This document shows, piece by piece, positions 12,580-24,221 of a stretch of 64,000 nucleotides of DNA. Position 1 is the stretch's first letter. Every line of letters starts with the position of its first letter. The translations under genes and the position numbers were made by a program. The notes beneath the pieces were generated by a model. The model was not told the DNA's origin. It made no database searches and saw only the letters and a program-made list of their open reading frames with translations. This DNA comes from Typha latifolia (taxonomy: Eukaryota; Streptophyta; Magnoliopsida; Poales; Typhaceae). The DNA lies in contig CM034109.1 in the NCBI GenBank assembly GCA_019914945.1, positions 10,929,806-10,993,805 on the forward strand, written 5' to 3'.

Positions 12580-14429
12580 AATTTTTCTCGATGCCCGAAT
12601 GAATCGGATGGTGAACAGGAGAAGATCACGTACGCTTTGTCGTAGATTCGTCTTATTCCCCTATTAACTAACTACTACGGACTACCGTGCGTTAATTTCT
12701 GTTACTAATAATAATGCTAGCTGCTATGCACGTAGCCCCCCCTCCTTTCCACACCCATTTCTGTGTTTCTCTAATTAGCTCTCTCTTATGTGCACGTCAC
12801 TGTAGTTAGTTATACAACAAAGACGATTGCTAAAGTGTTGCAAATTCTACTACTGTCTATAACTCTATACTCATATTGTATTAGGAGCCTTCTTTATTCT
12901 CTATATGAGAAAGAAAATTTGCAAGCCTACTTTTTCCTCCTACTTGGTTCTCCTAAATTTATTATCTCAATGAATCGTAGAATAAATTTTTTTAATGAAA
13001 TTGATTTTTCTACTTAGTATGGCATGATTGTGTCCATTTTATGGAGTCAGGAAACCGGAAACCCGCTTCTGACTTTTTACCACATCAGTAGCAGTCAGAT
13101 AGTGATTGGGCTAAAGGCCGAAATAGTCAAACTGGGCCGCAAGAGCCGTGGAATTTACTTCGGTGCGACTTAAATATGGCTCAACCACTTCGCAGCAGTG
13201 GGCCTTAACCGAAGCCCGTTGGACACTTGTTTCTTCTAACTCCAACTTTTCAGTAGTCTACAGTCTGCACTCCCCGGTGTAACATATGAAAAAGAAACAA
13301 TAAATATTAATTATGCCCTTATCTCTGGGTCTCATCCCATCGCTGGTAATTTAATCCACTTGATATCTAAATTAGTTCGGCTCGGGTGTTACCCGATTCG
13401 GTTCATTGTATCTGCCGTTCGTTTCGTTTTTGGGGACTTCATTCATCCTCTCAGACTAGTGACTAGGCATACTTTTAATAAACCTTTCTAAACAACTCGT
13501 ACATCTCGAGGCGGCAATGGAGGTCGATGGCAGGGCCATTGTACGAGTGATGGATGGGATGCCTTATCCGGTTATCAATCCCCCCTGGAGCAAAATACCA
13601 TTAGCTAGCCCCAACCCAACAACTCTAGCTGCTTTCCTGGGTGCTACTGTACGGACGTGCTGCTGGTATACACGTGTTGACGCATGAGGACGGTTACGTG
13701 GCGAGCACCCACCGTTTTCTATAGAACTCCGATCCAAAACCGTCGGTGGGTTGGATAAAGTGGAGGACCTAATAATAATAAAAAGAAGTTAAATGGTCCC
13801 CCTTCCAAGACTGTAGCACGTCACTTACACTGAGATTTACGGAAATACCAATATCACCACCAATGACATTGTGGGCAAGAGCTTAGCTTGAAATTGATTA
13901 GTGGGATAGAATCAAAAACAACAACTGGATTTGAAAATAAACAAAGGAAACCTCCATAGTTGCTTTGACAAATAAACAGTACACGTGGTTAATTTAAGTT
14001 GGTTTCACCACCGTAAAGTAATTTTTCCACCTGAATAAGTTTATTAATGTAAGATGGATAAGAACCACTGGCCATTTATAGCAGTAATTATGTATTAGTG
14101 CAAATTGTAATTTGTGTCGTGTTGAGGGGTCTTTTGGAAAGTATATTATCAGTGGTGTCAACCTCCACAGGACTCCGGGAGAAAACAAGCGACTACCCAT
14201 CTCTCTCCAGGCCAAGGATTCTAAACAAAAACCATCAGCTGCTTTTGCTTTCTACTCTGTTGCCCATCTCCCCCCATCCCTATATATATCTACCCATCTC
14301 CACTTCCATACTTCACAAGCGAACCAACTAAAGCCTTTTGAAAACTAGTAGCAAGCTTCTGCAGTCGCGCACATCTCTCCTTTGTCTTCTATACTAGTAG
14401 TTCAACAAAAAAGAAGAAGAAGAAGAAGG
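12580..14429. other. Intergenic region
   Basis: AM1 3' flank and ENOD93 promoter. No coding motif recognised on either strand. Confidence 0.6.
14279..14289 (+). promoter_or_regulatory. Putative TATA box of the ENOD93-like gene
   Basis: A TATATATATC run preceded by a pyrimidine-rich CCCCCATCCC string, about 140 bases before the start codon. The spacing is plausible, but no transcription start is visible. Confidence 0.4.
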
Positions 14430-15097
14430 ATGGCCTCAGTCACTGGTGCCTCTCTGGATCAGAAGCTGGCAATGGCAAAGCGCTGTTCCCATGGTACCAC
14501 ATATACTGCATGCATACACCTTAATGAAACTTACTTACTTTCTGTTCATTAATTACATTTGATTATCGATCGATCTCCTGCGTGTGATGCTGTTTAATTT
14601 GTTATATGTATGAATGGCAGAGGGAGTCCTGGCCGGAGCAAAAGCAGCCGTCATAGCTACTGTTGCGACTGCTATTCCCACGGTAAGCATTCATTCATTA
14701 ATTTATATTTCACTTCCATTTCTTTCTGGTAGAATTAGTGATGCTCCCAATTGCATCTGATTAATGCTAGCTTTTGGTTTCAATTAGTTGGCGAGCGTTA
14801 AGATGCTGCCATGGGCAAGATCCAACATCGATCTCAGAGCTCAAGCCGTGATAATCTCCACAGGTCAGTAGATTAAACAAATTAACGATGTGCGTTACAT
14901 AATCCATCAATTAATTACTAATAGTACTACTATTACCAATTTCGTTTTGATATGCTTTGTAAGTGGTTAATTATTTTACATACGTATTTGTATGCGCAGC
15001 TGCGGGATTGGCGTACTTTGTCGTTGCGGACAAGACGGTGTTGGCCTCCGCCAGAAAGAACTCCTTTGAGGCTGCTGCTCGCCGAGGCAACAATTAA
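14430..15097 (+). CDS. ENOD93: Early nodulin 93-like membrane protein
   Basis: Four exons (14430-14493, 14621-14682, 14788-14863, 15000-15097) join in frame to 99 residues. The sequence is typical ENOD93: SLDQKLAMAKRCSHEGVLAG, then a hydrophobic segment (KAAVIATVATAIPTLASV), the conserved MLPWAR motif, a second hydrophobic segment (AVIISTAAGLAYFVVADKTV) and the ending ARKNSFEAAARRGNN. ENOD93 was first found in legume nodules but is widespread in non-legumes. Rice members affect nitrogen use, and the protein is a small two-pass membrane protein thought to be mitochondrial. Exact biochemical function is not settled. The ATG follows a GAA-rich leader and is the first in frame. Confidence 0.9.
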
Positions 15098-16878
15098 TAT
15101 CAATTACTGAGAAATATCTATGAGTGAAGGAAGATCGATCCATCCATCCATCCATCTATTATTATTATTCCAAAATGCTAAGTAATGAGATCGATCTCAT
15201 CATCTAGCTAGTAAGAGAGCGAGAGCGAGCGAGCGAGCCAGAGAGAGCGCTCTAGTATGTAAATTAAGTTTTTAGTATAATAATACATGGCAGTTCCGGT
15301 CGTGTTTACTTATGCTTGCTGTCTCGTGCTGATGCTTTTTTATCTTTTCTATTATTAATACTCACTGCACATCGGTCGCTTTAACACGCATTAATTGCCT
15401 CAAGTAGTTTCATTAATTAAGCTGACTAGTTAATTATATAAAATAGTCACAGTAACTTCACGTGATCAGCACATTATATCCAAAGTTGGCCAACTAACCT
15501 CACCGTACCATTATGATTTAAAATCGACTAATTATGTAATTATAGAAATAATAATAATGAAAGCTAGGTATTAAGTTCCCATTGTTTTCCCCGGGGCCGA
15601 GCCCCTTGATTATAATTTTTTCTTCTCTATTTTACCAGCGGTCAATGAATGAATCAAATTAATTGCTCGTGTTAGACTGACTAGGCCCTGGCCAACTTTT
15701 CATCTACCGACTAATTAAGTTATTGATGGATTAGTGACTCGGTCAAAGTTCGCACATAAGATCTAACATGGTTATTGACCCAATTGATTGTACTGTTACA
15801 CTGGGAAACGGCGACCCCAAGGACTCTTTCTTATAAATTTCGGAGATGGTTTTCCAAGTGTTTTATGGGTTAATTAATTAAGCATTTTGAATTTTGATCC
15901 ATAGATCTGGACCACTTAGTGAATTAAAATTACCTTTCGACATCGATGACGAGAAGTTTAGACGAGGTCATGAGCATGTCGACAATGCTTTTAATTAAGC
16001 AGTACAAATGAACGTGCTTGGGTTGAGTAAAAGGATGTGTTAATTAGTGCCCATATGATTTCATATTCCCACTTTAACTTTTTCCATGCATGGGCCGAGG
16101 CCCATACCAAGTCCATGATCACCAAATCAAGTTATATATCAGTATCCTTAAGTTTCACCCCCGACTTAATTGGGCCAACATTGGGCTTATCAAGCATTCT
16201 CAATATTAGAGCCCAGTCGCACAGGAAGAGAGTTGGCTTATGCTTTCAAATCCTATACAGTAACGTCATCAGCAATTCAGCATGCATGCGTCGGCCTCCA
16301 ACGTCGACACTCCTAGGTGAATTCATGTGATTAATTATGCTCTTTAGACAAAAGAAATCTAAGGTATATATATCTATATATCTATATCTATATACAGCTA
16401 ACAGGCGTTCCTCAGTGGGCTAAATTTAATGCAGGAAAGTAACGCGAGCAAAGGTACAAAGATTGGAGGGGGCCGGGAATAAATGAAATGGGGAAAAGAA
16501 AAAGAGTGAAATGAAGTAGGTGGGCCTGATCTTGTCGAAGGTTGTAAGTCGAAAATAGATTATGTGTCCTGGTGGTGATGGATCGAGAATAGATTTGTAG
16601 ACTGTAGTAGTGGGGCATGGGATGATGCGGTTCCTTCTTATCCGATGTGATGTGAAGAAGGTCTCCTTAATTAATTAATTATATGCGAAAGCCACGATGC
16701 ATGGCGAGCCCACATCAACATATATAATAATTAAGATGCATGTGTAATTATAACCAGTAGTACATAGGTTGCAATGCTTTATATCTCTACTAGCTCCACC
16801 ACCGAGCTATTCGGGGAAGGTGGATCCTATCGATCGCCATCCACGCACAAGTGCATGGCATCTAAAGTTTGAGCACAC

Positions 16879-16912
<34 letters not shown>

Positions 16913-17143
16913 GCATGTTCAAAAACTTGAGATGCTTAAATTGCCTCGTACGTACATGATGATCCAATCAACTACCTCAGCTTAATTGAGTAACTCGAGT
17001 TTCATGTGCCAATTGAGAGTACCATTTACATTTATCTTAGAATCTGACCATAAAGAGCTTTATATATTGTTGACCCACCAAAAGAAGTAAAGAACCTGGC
17101 TGCTAGCTTCTTTCTAAAGTATCTCTATGCATGAAATGAAAAT

Positions 17144-17174
<31 letters not shown>

Positions 17175-18022
17175 CGCTTTCCTGTATATTTTATTAGTAA
17201 GTTGTGTGTTTCATGACTTGATACTGTGTAATTAATCTAGACTACCAACCAAAAGCTAAGGCCGCTAAGATAAACGTTCGTTCCTCTACCGTGGACTCTA
17301 ATTAGGTATCTAAATGCATGATTCACACCAATGTGATGCATGCAACTTACATAAGTTTAAGTTAGAATATTCTTTCAAACAACTCGGCAATATACCTACA
17401 CATAATGTGAGATATTAAGGTTTTAAATCAATTGTTGATCAGCCATCAAATCACCATAATTAATTATCCATGCATATATATATATATATATACGTATGTA
17501 TATGTATATGTATGTATATATATGTGGGTGGACACGATCATTGGAGCATCTTGCTCACGTTAGGTTGCTGATGATCCATCCCCAAGTAAGGCCTTCCTTA
17601 TATTTTCAAAGTCCGTCCTTTTTAGTGGGAATCACATAAAGCCGAGGATATATGGACGGATGTAGCTAGTTAGATAGATAGAATGGGACTCTTTAGCGTG
17701 TGAATTTTTTTTTAATTAATCATATGCATGCCCAGCTAGCTAGCTAGTGAGCTTCTCAATTCCATCACACACACACACGCACACACACCCATACACTTTG
17801 ATTCGATATTCTACGAATGCAGCAGGCCCACCTTAGTGAGTACATCAATCGATCAATCGATCGGCCCACATCCAGCGTGGGTATAAAAAGCCCACGCCAG
17901 CCCAAAACAACACCATGGAACCATCGATCGAGATCGAAAGCCAATCACTCAAATAATTAGCTATCTAAGTCCCAACTCCATCCCAAGTAGTCAGTTAGTG
18001 ATATCTCTTGTCCTTGTGGAAG
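15098..18022. other. Intergenic region with many simple repeats
   Basis: No gene recognised. Contains (CA/TA)n runs near 16880-16912, 17150-17175 and 17478-17530, and several TGGGCC/GGCCCA strings around 16090-16200 and 17860-17910. Confidence 0.6.
17882..17888 (+). promoter_or_regulatory. TATA box of the zinc-finger gene
   Basis: TATAAAA in a GC-containing context (GGGTATAAAAAGCCC), about 135 bases upstream of the start codon of the RanBP2-type zinc-finger gene. Confidence 0.6.
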
Positions 18023-18664
18023 ATGAGCAGCAGGAAGCCCGGAGACTGGAACTGCCGGTCTTGCGAATACCTCAACTTCTGCAAGAGGGAGTCGTGCCAG
18101 CGTTGTGGGGAAGCGAAGCTCGGGGTGGAGAGGAGGAGCGAGTACGGCAGTATAAGTGGCGGGGGTTGGGACGTCAAACCCGGGGATTGGTACTGCTCCT
18201 GTGGCGTCCACAACTATGCCAGCCGCCCCAATTGCTTCAAGTGCGCTGCAACAAAAAACGACTCCGCCGTCACACAATCTTGGGGTTTCCAATTGTCTGG
18301 CCACCCAACAGCCGGTTGGAAATCCGGGGATTGGATCTGTTCCAGGTACATCTACATACATACATACATACATACATACACATATATATTAATTCTACTA
18401 CTACTACTACTCCTGCTGCTGCTGCTGCTACTACTACTACTACACACCATGCATTGATATGATATATTAACTTCTGTAGCTTGGAATGCAACGAGCACAA
18501 TTTCGCGAGTCGTACAGAATGCTTCCGCTGCAATGCGCCAAGGAGATACGGTGGGTACCTCCAATCCTTTTTTTTCTATTGCCCATTCATTCCTCTTCTA
18601 AGTACTTTTCATGATTAATTCATAGCGACTTACAATCTTAATTCCCTGTTGAATTCCAGGTTGA
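18023..18664 (+). CDS. RanBP2-type zinc-finger protein with three fingers
   Basis: Small RNA-binding-type zinc-finger protein. Exons 18023-18345 and 18480-18550, plus a short last exon beginning at 18660 that supplies GGT TGA, give 132 residues. Three RanBP2-type fingers are visible: GDWNCRSCEYLNFCKRESCQ (ends RC), GDWYCSCGVHNYASRPNCFK (ends C, with C-x-C spacing) and GDWICS..ECNEHNFASRTECF (ends RC). Each has the W-x-C, N and C-x2-C framework. This layout matches a plant family of small three-finger proteins. Related fingers in ZRANB2-type proteins bind single-stranded GGU-containing RNA, but the target here is unknown. An upstream TTG codon in frame is not a likely start. Intron 1 (134 bases) is almost entirely microsatellite. 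Confidence 0.85.
18346..18479 (+). repeat. Intron made of compound microsatellites
   Basis: Intron 1 of the zinc-finger gene holds (CATA)n at about 18353-18380 and a (CTA/CTG)n compound tract at about 18396-18442, leaving little unique sequence besides the splice sites. Confidence 0.85.
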
Positions 18665-20131
18665 ATTCTGAATAAACTGCAAATTAATTCATATTGACGG
18701 AGACATGGGCTCATACCGTGCAAGTCCTTTTTTTATTTCTAGCTCCTAAGAGGCATGCAGCAACATTGACCAAGGGATTTAACATGGAAACTTCTTTTCT
18801 TCAGCATCTCGGTTCCTTACGGAATAGCACATAATATACTATACTATACTTTACCTGATGTATCGATCGCCTCAATAACCATCTCTTTTTTTTATGTGTA
18901 CTAGAACTGTTATGGATATGTATAGGAGAAGATCTCCTATCCTACCACTTTTATTCCATAATCTTAACCAACAGAAAATGGCTTTATGATTATGGAGATA
19001 GATACGGACAAGTTATCCTCCCAAATTGTACTTTATTATCAGCCGCCCCCTGGGAGCTCAATGACAGTATATATATATATATATATATATGTATAGAGAG
19101 AGATAAATATAAATAACTGAGCATACCACTGTTTAAAAAATGTTCCAATGCGAAATAATAAATCGTAAAGCCAAGCAATCACACACAAAAGATATTTAAG
19201 ATTCAATCAAATACTAATATAAATATAATAGTTACAAGATATTTATTTGTCACCTGCGGGACCCTACGACTCTATCTATAATGATTTTGCTCAACTCCCC
19301 TTCGATGTACCCCTTCCCTATAAGTTCCAAATATCAATAATTCATTAGATTATTGTTAGTATCACAGTGACTCTCAAGACAAAATTTTTTAAGATGCGAA
19401 TAGACAAGATGTGTAGAAATATGTTCAACGCCTCATGTTATGGATCCTCCCAAAGCCGCAATGGCGATCTTTAAAATTATTTCGAAAAGATGTTTTGCCT
19501 ATATTTCAGCATAGTGCAAAGTATTATTTATTTATTTTTATTTTTTTCTATAAGATTTGTCGGGTGTTTATGTGGTTTTCATGTGGCTTTAAAGGAGCCA
19601 CATGACTTTGACCCTTTTGTAATTGTATTCTTAGCAAGATCAACTTTGTTGAAGATATTTAGACCTATATTGTGCTCACTCTATTTGTGTGTGCCAGATG
19701 GCTTATCTTCTCCCCCTCTTGGTTGTATATATGAGCACTTGTATTTTATTTTAATGTTTCATATTATATTTTTATTATTATTTGGTGTACTTTTAGCAAA
19801 ACGAGAGACTTATTAAAATAATTATCGTATCTCTCTTTTTTATTTATTTATATATTAAGTTGTTATTGAGTGATAAATTTTAATGACATATTCTTATAGG
19901 CTGTTCATATATATATATATATATCCCATTTGTGGAATAGCCGACAACTTTGGTGGAATCTCCTCTACTGCTCTACGTGTTGGTCAGTATAATAAATTCT
20001 AATTAGCGTCCTTTTGATGTCTCCCCTCTCAAACTCCAATTCCGCGAGCTTACGCGGCCCTCCGTCATGGCTTGGGGTCCAATGAATGTACTCAGTTAAT
20101 GTAATGTTCCCAGAAGGTGACTGCTAGGGAT

Positions 20132-20169
<38 letters not shown>

Positions 20170-21649
20170 AACCCAGTAGATAAGATTCGAACAGCCATTA
20201 TGACCTACTTTTACTTGGAAAAGTGGATTTCGATGGGAGAATTAATGATTGCTATGCTCTACTCTGGCATCAAAACCCTATTAAAGGAGAGAATCCGCAA
20301 TGCTTAAAGATGCATGCAATCACTCACCCAACAAGAGTTAGAGAAGGTGAAGCAAACTAACAGACTATTATTTCCAGTGATCAGAGCCTCCAAACCTTTT
20401 CACGTTGCAGGTTATAGAGCTAGCAATAGAAAAGCATGCAGAGCAGATTCCTCAATCCTCATACTACATTAATTCTTTCTCTGCAATCTATATAATACTG
20501 ACAAGGATTAATTACATAAGTATCAAATACATAATTTATAAATTAATTAAGTTCCATTGGATTAATGTAATGTTGCAGAAATTTTATAAAATTATTATAC
20601 ATAATCTAATTGTGACGTTATCTTGGGATTGGAATGCGTGATGCCTGAAAAAGAGATACCGTAAGCAAGCAATAGGAATTTATTATAACATAACGGCATC
20701 ACTAACAAATTCTTTTTTTTTTTTTTAAATCTTTTCCCTTTTACCGATCTTTTAATCCGTTGAATGCTAATAATCAAAGCATCCACATATTCTTTCTACC
20801 AGCATCTCGATAAAAAAAAAAACAATTTTTTTTTCAAATTTTAATTTTTTTTACTCTTCCTTTCTATATATGCGAGGGGACCACATGCTTGCTGTGGCCA
20901 TTCGATCTCACAGCCCACAGCCACAGGTAAGCAGCCTCCTTTTGTTTCTGTCAACTAGTGTAAGCTCCTCGGATGTGTCTTATAGACATAGTTCCACATA
21001 AACAAACTCCTTTTATAACTACAGGAGTTAGTTATATCAAGTTTTGATGAGGAGGAATATTCCATGTACATGGAGTGATGGAGATTTACACCAAGCTTTT
21101 TTCTGTAGGACTGACTACAAGTTGGAAATAGTGGATAACTCGTTATAGTTGGACGTTGGTGCTCTTCGAGTTAGTAGACCAGAACCCGGCTCGACAAGTT
21201 CTGGGCGTAGCCGTAGCCGTAGCCGTAGCCCAGCCTGCAAAGCCCTCTAACTCCTAACTCCTAGGCCATGGCCCTTGTGACGAACTAACAAACCCTCTGC
21301 CGTCGCATCAGCGCTGGAGTTTATATCTGAGGCTGTTGGTTATATGCTTTCTGCGCCTCTTCCAGAGAATCTTTGATCGTCCACTTTTATTTAATCAGTC
21401 ACGTCGTCACATGTGCTACTACAACTATTTTCCGTCAGATTTGACGAACATATACTCCAATTGCTCTTAGCCTCAAGGTTGTTGCTCTCTTATTATATAC
21501 CCACGTATCGGAGTGGGTATACACCTATTTCTTCGTTCCGAAATTCCTGCAAACCAAATGCTTGACGAAATGCCCCTTTGAAGCTGCTCGACCTGACACT
21601 CTGATATCATTTAGCTGACAGGCGGATCTTGATCACCAATTTCTAACAA
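18665..21649. other. Intergenic region
   Basis: No intact gene. (TA)n at about 19067-19090, (AG)n at 20135-20167 and a GTAGCC tandem near 21209-21232. At 19490-19816 a reading frame runs into a T-rich tail and may be the 3' end of a LINE. A TATA-like string near 20862 and a possible donor CACAG|GTAAGC near 20926 suggest that the next gene has a spliced leader. Confidence 0.5.
20135..20167. repeat. (AG)n microsatellite
   Basis: About 16 dinucleotide copies in intergenic DNA. Confidence 0.95.
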
Positions 21650-22894
21650 ATGCATCACAGGACCATATCAACCCTTGTCTCCCACCCAAACATACTGCGA
21701 GAAAGGTGTAGTAGGCATTTCAGGACAGGAATCTCATCCCAGGCGAAAGCACTTGTACAAGATTTGCTGCCACCAGAATGGTACAAAGTTGCCTATGCTA
21801 GGCTAATCAAACTGTCCCACGTGCTGCAAAATGTGGAACAGATCAACGGAAGGCTAACACACACCTACGATGGCTCAATCATTGCAGGCGATCATATTGC
21901 CAGCCAGATGCAGACCTTCAATTCACTTGTAAAACCCTTCATTGCATCTCCGATACGATATCATTCTTACTGGAACAATATAGAGAGAACACGATCCGTA
22001 TCCGGTGCTTGTTTTAGCAAGCCAACTGACTGGAACACTGTGACCTTGAATTCTCTTACCAAAATCTGTAACTTGCTCAACATCTCTGCTCAGCAGAGGA
22101 GTTCTGTCAGGCTAACAGTCTGTCCGCAAGCTACACAGCACCACATTTGGAGGGGAGCACTTGAGGAGGTACTTAGAGATCTCAAGTATGAAATGGACTC
22201 TGTCAAGTGCAAGTCCCGGACATTTCGAATGGCTGAGCAGATTGCCTCCACTTGCATCCAATTTTTTGCCGAGACAGCCAGTGTTTCTGTATCAGATTCA
22301 CCTTCATGGATGCGACCAACACCTATGAAGAAGGTGGAGGAGCCACAGCTGTCACGTAAATGGGAGGAAGTACTGGAGATGTTTGTGGACCTTTCAAAAT
22401 GCATAAGCAAAGAGGAAGGATTGGCATACCACGCCTCCAAGATTGAGTCAATGAAGGAAGGGCTATACCAGATCAGAGATATCTTGATCGAGAAAAATAT
22501 CAGTTACAAGGAGGCGCAAAGACAAGACTGTCTTGTTCAGAAGAAGCTATCCAAGAGCCTAGGTCACTCTTCCAAATGTTTGTTCACATTGCTGCTTTAT
22601 TATCTGTATGGGACTGTTAGGGATATCGAAGTAGAGGTTTGTGGAGCTCTTCATGGAAGTGGTCGAAATTTTAGCTTGTGCATTGGAAAGGTATTGCCTT
22701 CGGATGATGAACGTATGGTGCGGAATGGAGTGAAGCAGCTGGGCAGAGCTCTAGGAATCTTTAAGTTTGTGTGGGAAACAGCAGCTGTTGGTGCGGCGTT
22801 GGAGTTGCATGGCCATTTGTGGTGTCTAGGTGCTGAAGAAAAGACTCTTACATACAGAGGAAATGTATACTATGTTCATGGAATAAGGCTTTGA
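21650..22894 (+). CDS. Intron-free conserved-looking protein of unknown function
   Basis: A 414-codon uninterrupted frame, far longer than chance in this AT-rich DNA, starting MHHRTISTLVSHP and ending YYVHGIRL. I do not recognise the family. Residues 1-35 are basic and rich in Ser/Arg/Thr with no acidic residue until Glu 18, compatible with an organelle transit peptide. Residues about 40-70 (LPPEWYKVAYARLIKLSHVL) and 190-290 look helical. Residues about 305-320 (CLFTLLLYYLYGTV) are hydrophobic. The C-terminal 90 residues are hydrophobic and aromatic-rich with two Cys. No zinc-finger, kinase, PPR or transposase motif is visible. Upstream, a donor at 20926 and an acceptor (CTGACAG) near 21620 suggest a leader intron. 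It could be a plant-specific organelle protein; this is inference only. Confidence 0.75.
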   Translation: MHHRTISTLVSHPNILRERCSRHFRTGISSQAKALVQDLLPPEWYKVAYARLIKLSHVLQNVEQINGRLTHTYDGSIIAGDHIASQMQTFNSLVKPFIASPIRYHSYWNNIERTRSVSGACFSKPTDWNTVTLNSLTKICNLLNISAQQRSSVRLTVCPQATQHHIWRGALEEVLRDLKYEMDSVKCKSRTFRMAEQIASTCIQFFAETASVSVSDSPSWMRPTPMKKVEEPQLSRKWEEVLEMFVDLSKCISKEEGLAYHASKIESMKEGLYQIRDILIEKNISYKEAQRQDCLVQKKLSKSLGHSSKCLFTLLLYYLYGTVRDIEVEVCGALHGSGRNFSLCIGKVLPSDDERMVRNGVKQLGRALGIFKFVWETAAVGAALELHGHLWCLGAEEKTLTYRGNVYYVHGIRL

Positions 22895-24221
22895 TGTATC
22901 AATACAGATGGGTGATCAGGTTTCTTGCTCTGAGTTTGGTCCATCTTTGGCCAAAGGTGAACAATTTGTGATAGAAAAATGAAAGTGCCGGAAAATCCTT
23001 CTTAATTCCATCATAACGGAAAAGAGAGTTGAAACTGTTGTTTTATTTGGCTCAATTCAAAAGGGGGTTTCAAACCCTTGGCTAACGTTCGAATTTAGAC
23101 TTATAAAAGGGCGTTCGAACATGCTCAAACAATCGTTTCGACTGTTCCGCGAGTTTTCTATTCCATAAGTTACACCTATATACACAATTATAATGATTTT
23201 TAGGGTTAAGAGCGATAGAGGAGAGAGGGTTTTGTAGCAAGAGGAAAGGGTTTTTGAGAAATCATATCTTTATTGTATTTAAAAGAGATTTAAGGCTTGA
23301 AAAAAACACTAATATTTATATCTCTACTAGTGGATCAAAGCTTTGTATTGCCCGTAAATATAGACACATCGCCAAACCATAGAAAACCCGTATCTTGTTC
23401 TCTCTTTTCTTGTTGTTTGTATGTATTTGGTATTCCTACTTGCGGTTATCTTGGGTGGATAATAGATGATTAGTAGTTCTCTACTTATAGCATTTTGATT
23501 GTGAATTTTTTATTTGGTCTTTGCTAATATTTGGTTTTTCATAATCTATTGTTATTCTATTTGGACTCTTTTGTGTGTTTGAGATTACTTCCGCCTTTCT
23601 TCACCCCTTTGGTTACAACAAAAATTAAAGTTTCTGGTTAATTTAGCAATTTGTAACGCACAGAATCTCTTTAGAAACACTACTGCAGGCTTTCACTTCG
23701 AGTGATGTTGTCTTGAATTCTTACAAATAAGAATGTGCAACTGAGTAACGGGTGAGATCGTATAGAATCGTAGAGTGGATTGGCAGTCCTCTCTTATTAC
23801 TATAATCATTAAAACCAATGAAAGGTTTTAGTGTAGCTCATTGTAAAATGTTGAAAGATATCAATTGTTCAGCAGTTTCCTTTCCTGAAAGCTTCAAATA
23901 GTTTAGTTTGTCGCTGCACAGTTTCTCTTCAGCAGTTTCCCTTTGCTTCTATAATTTTTCCAGTAACAATATCATCGCACTAACTCTTCTTAGCGCAAAA
24001 GAGGAAGTCTTCGAGTATCATGGATGGTAAGCTTTTATTAAATATTCAGTTCACCGACAGAAATTAAGAAGAGAATAAATCAAGGCCTGGAGAATTTGAT
24101 AATTACATAGCCCTAAATGTCTGTAACCTACAGAATTTCACCATACTCTGTCATCATTAATAGATATACACAATTCAACAGAGAACTATAAGATGAATAC
24201 AAGATGTACACTGTGCAACCT
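22895..24221. other. Intergenic region with a solo LTR-like block
   Basis: Apart from the copia-type LTR fragment listed next, nothing coding is seen. The right end is the 3' flank of the minus-strand racemase-like gene. Confidence 0.55.
23036..23520 (+). mobile_element. Degenerate copia-type LTR fragment
   Basis: Starts near GGCTCAATTCAAAAGG and contains GTTCGAACATGCTC, TTTTTAGGGTTAAGAG, CTACTAGTGGATCAAAGC, CACATCGCCAAACCATAG and AGTTCTCTACTTATAGC. The same string order recurs in reverse orientation at about 34810-35265. The second copy has the GAACTACGTAAATCTCGTC motif typical of plant Ty1/copia LTRs. No gag or pol sequence adjoins it, so this is probably a solo or truncated LTR. Confidence 0.6.

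Noticed and set aside
19490..19816. 108-codon hydrophobic frame
   Set aside because: AT-rich with a T-rich tail and no motif. At best a LINE 3' end; not strong enough to list as an element.
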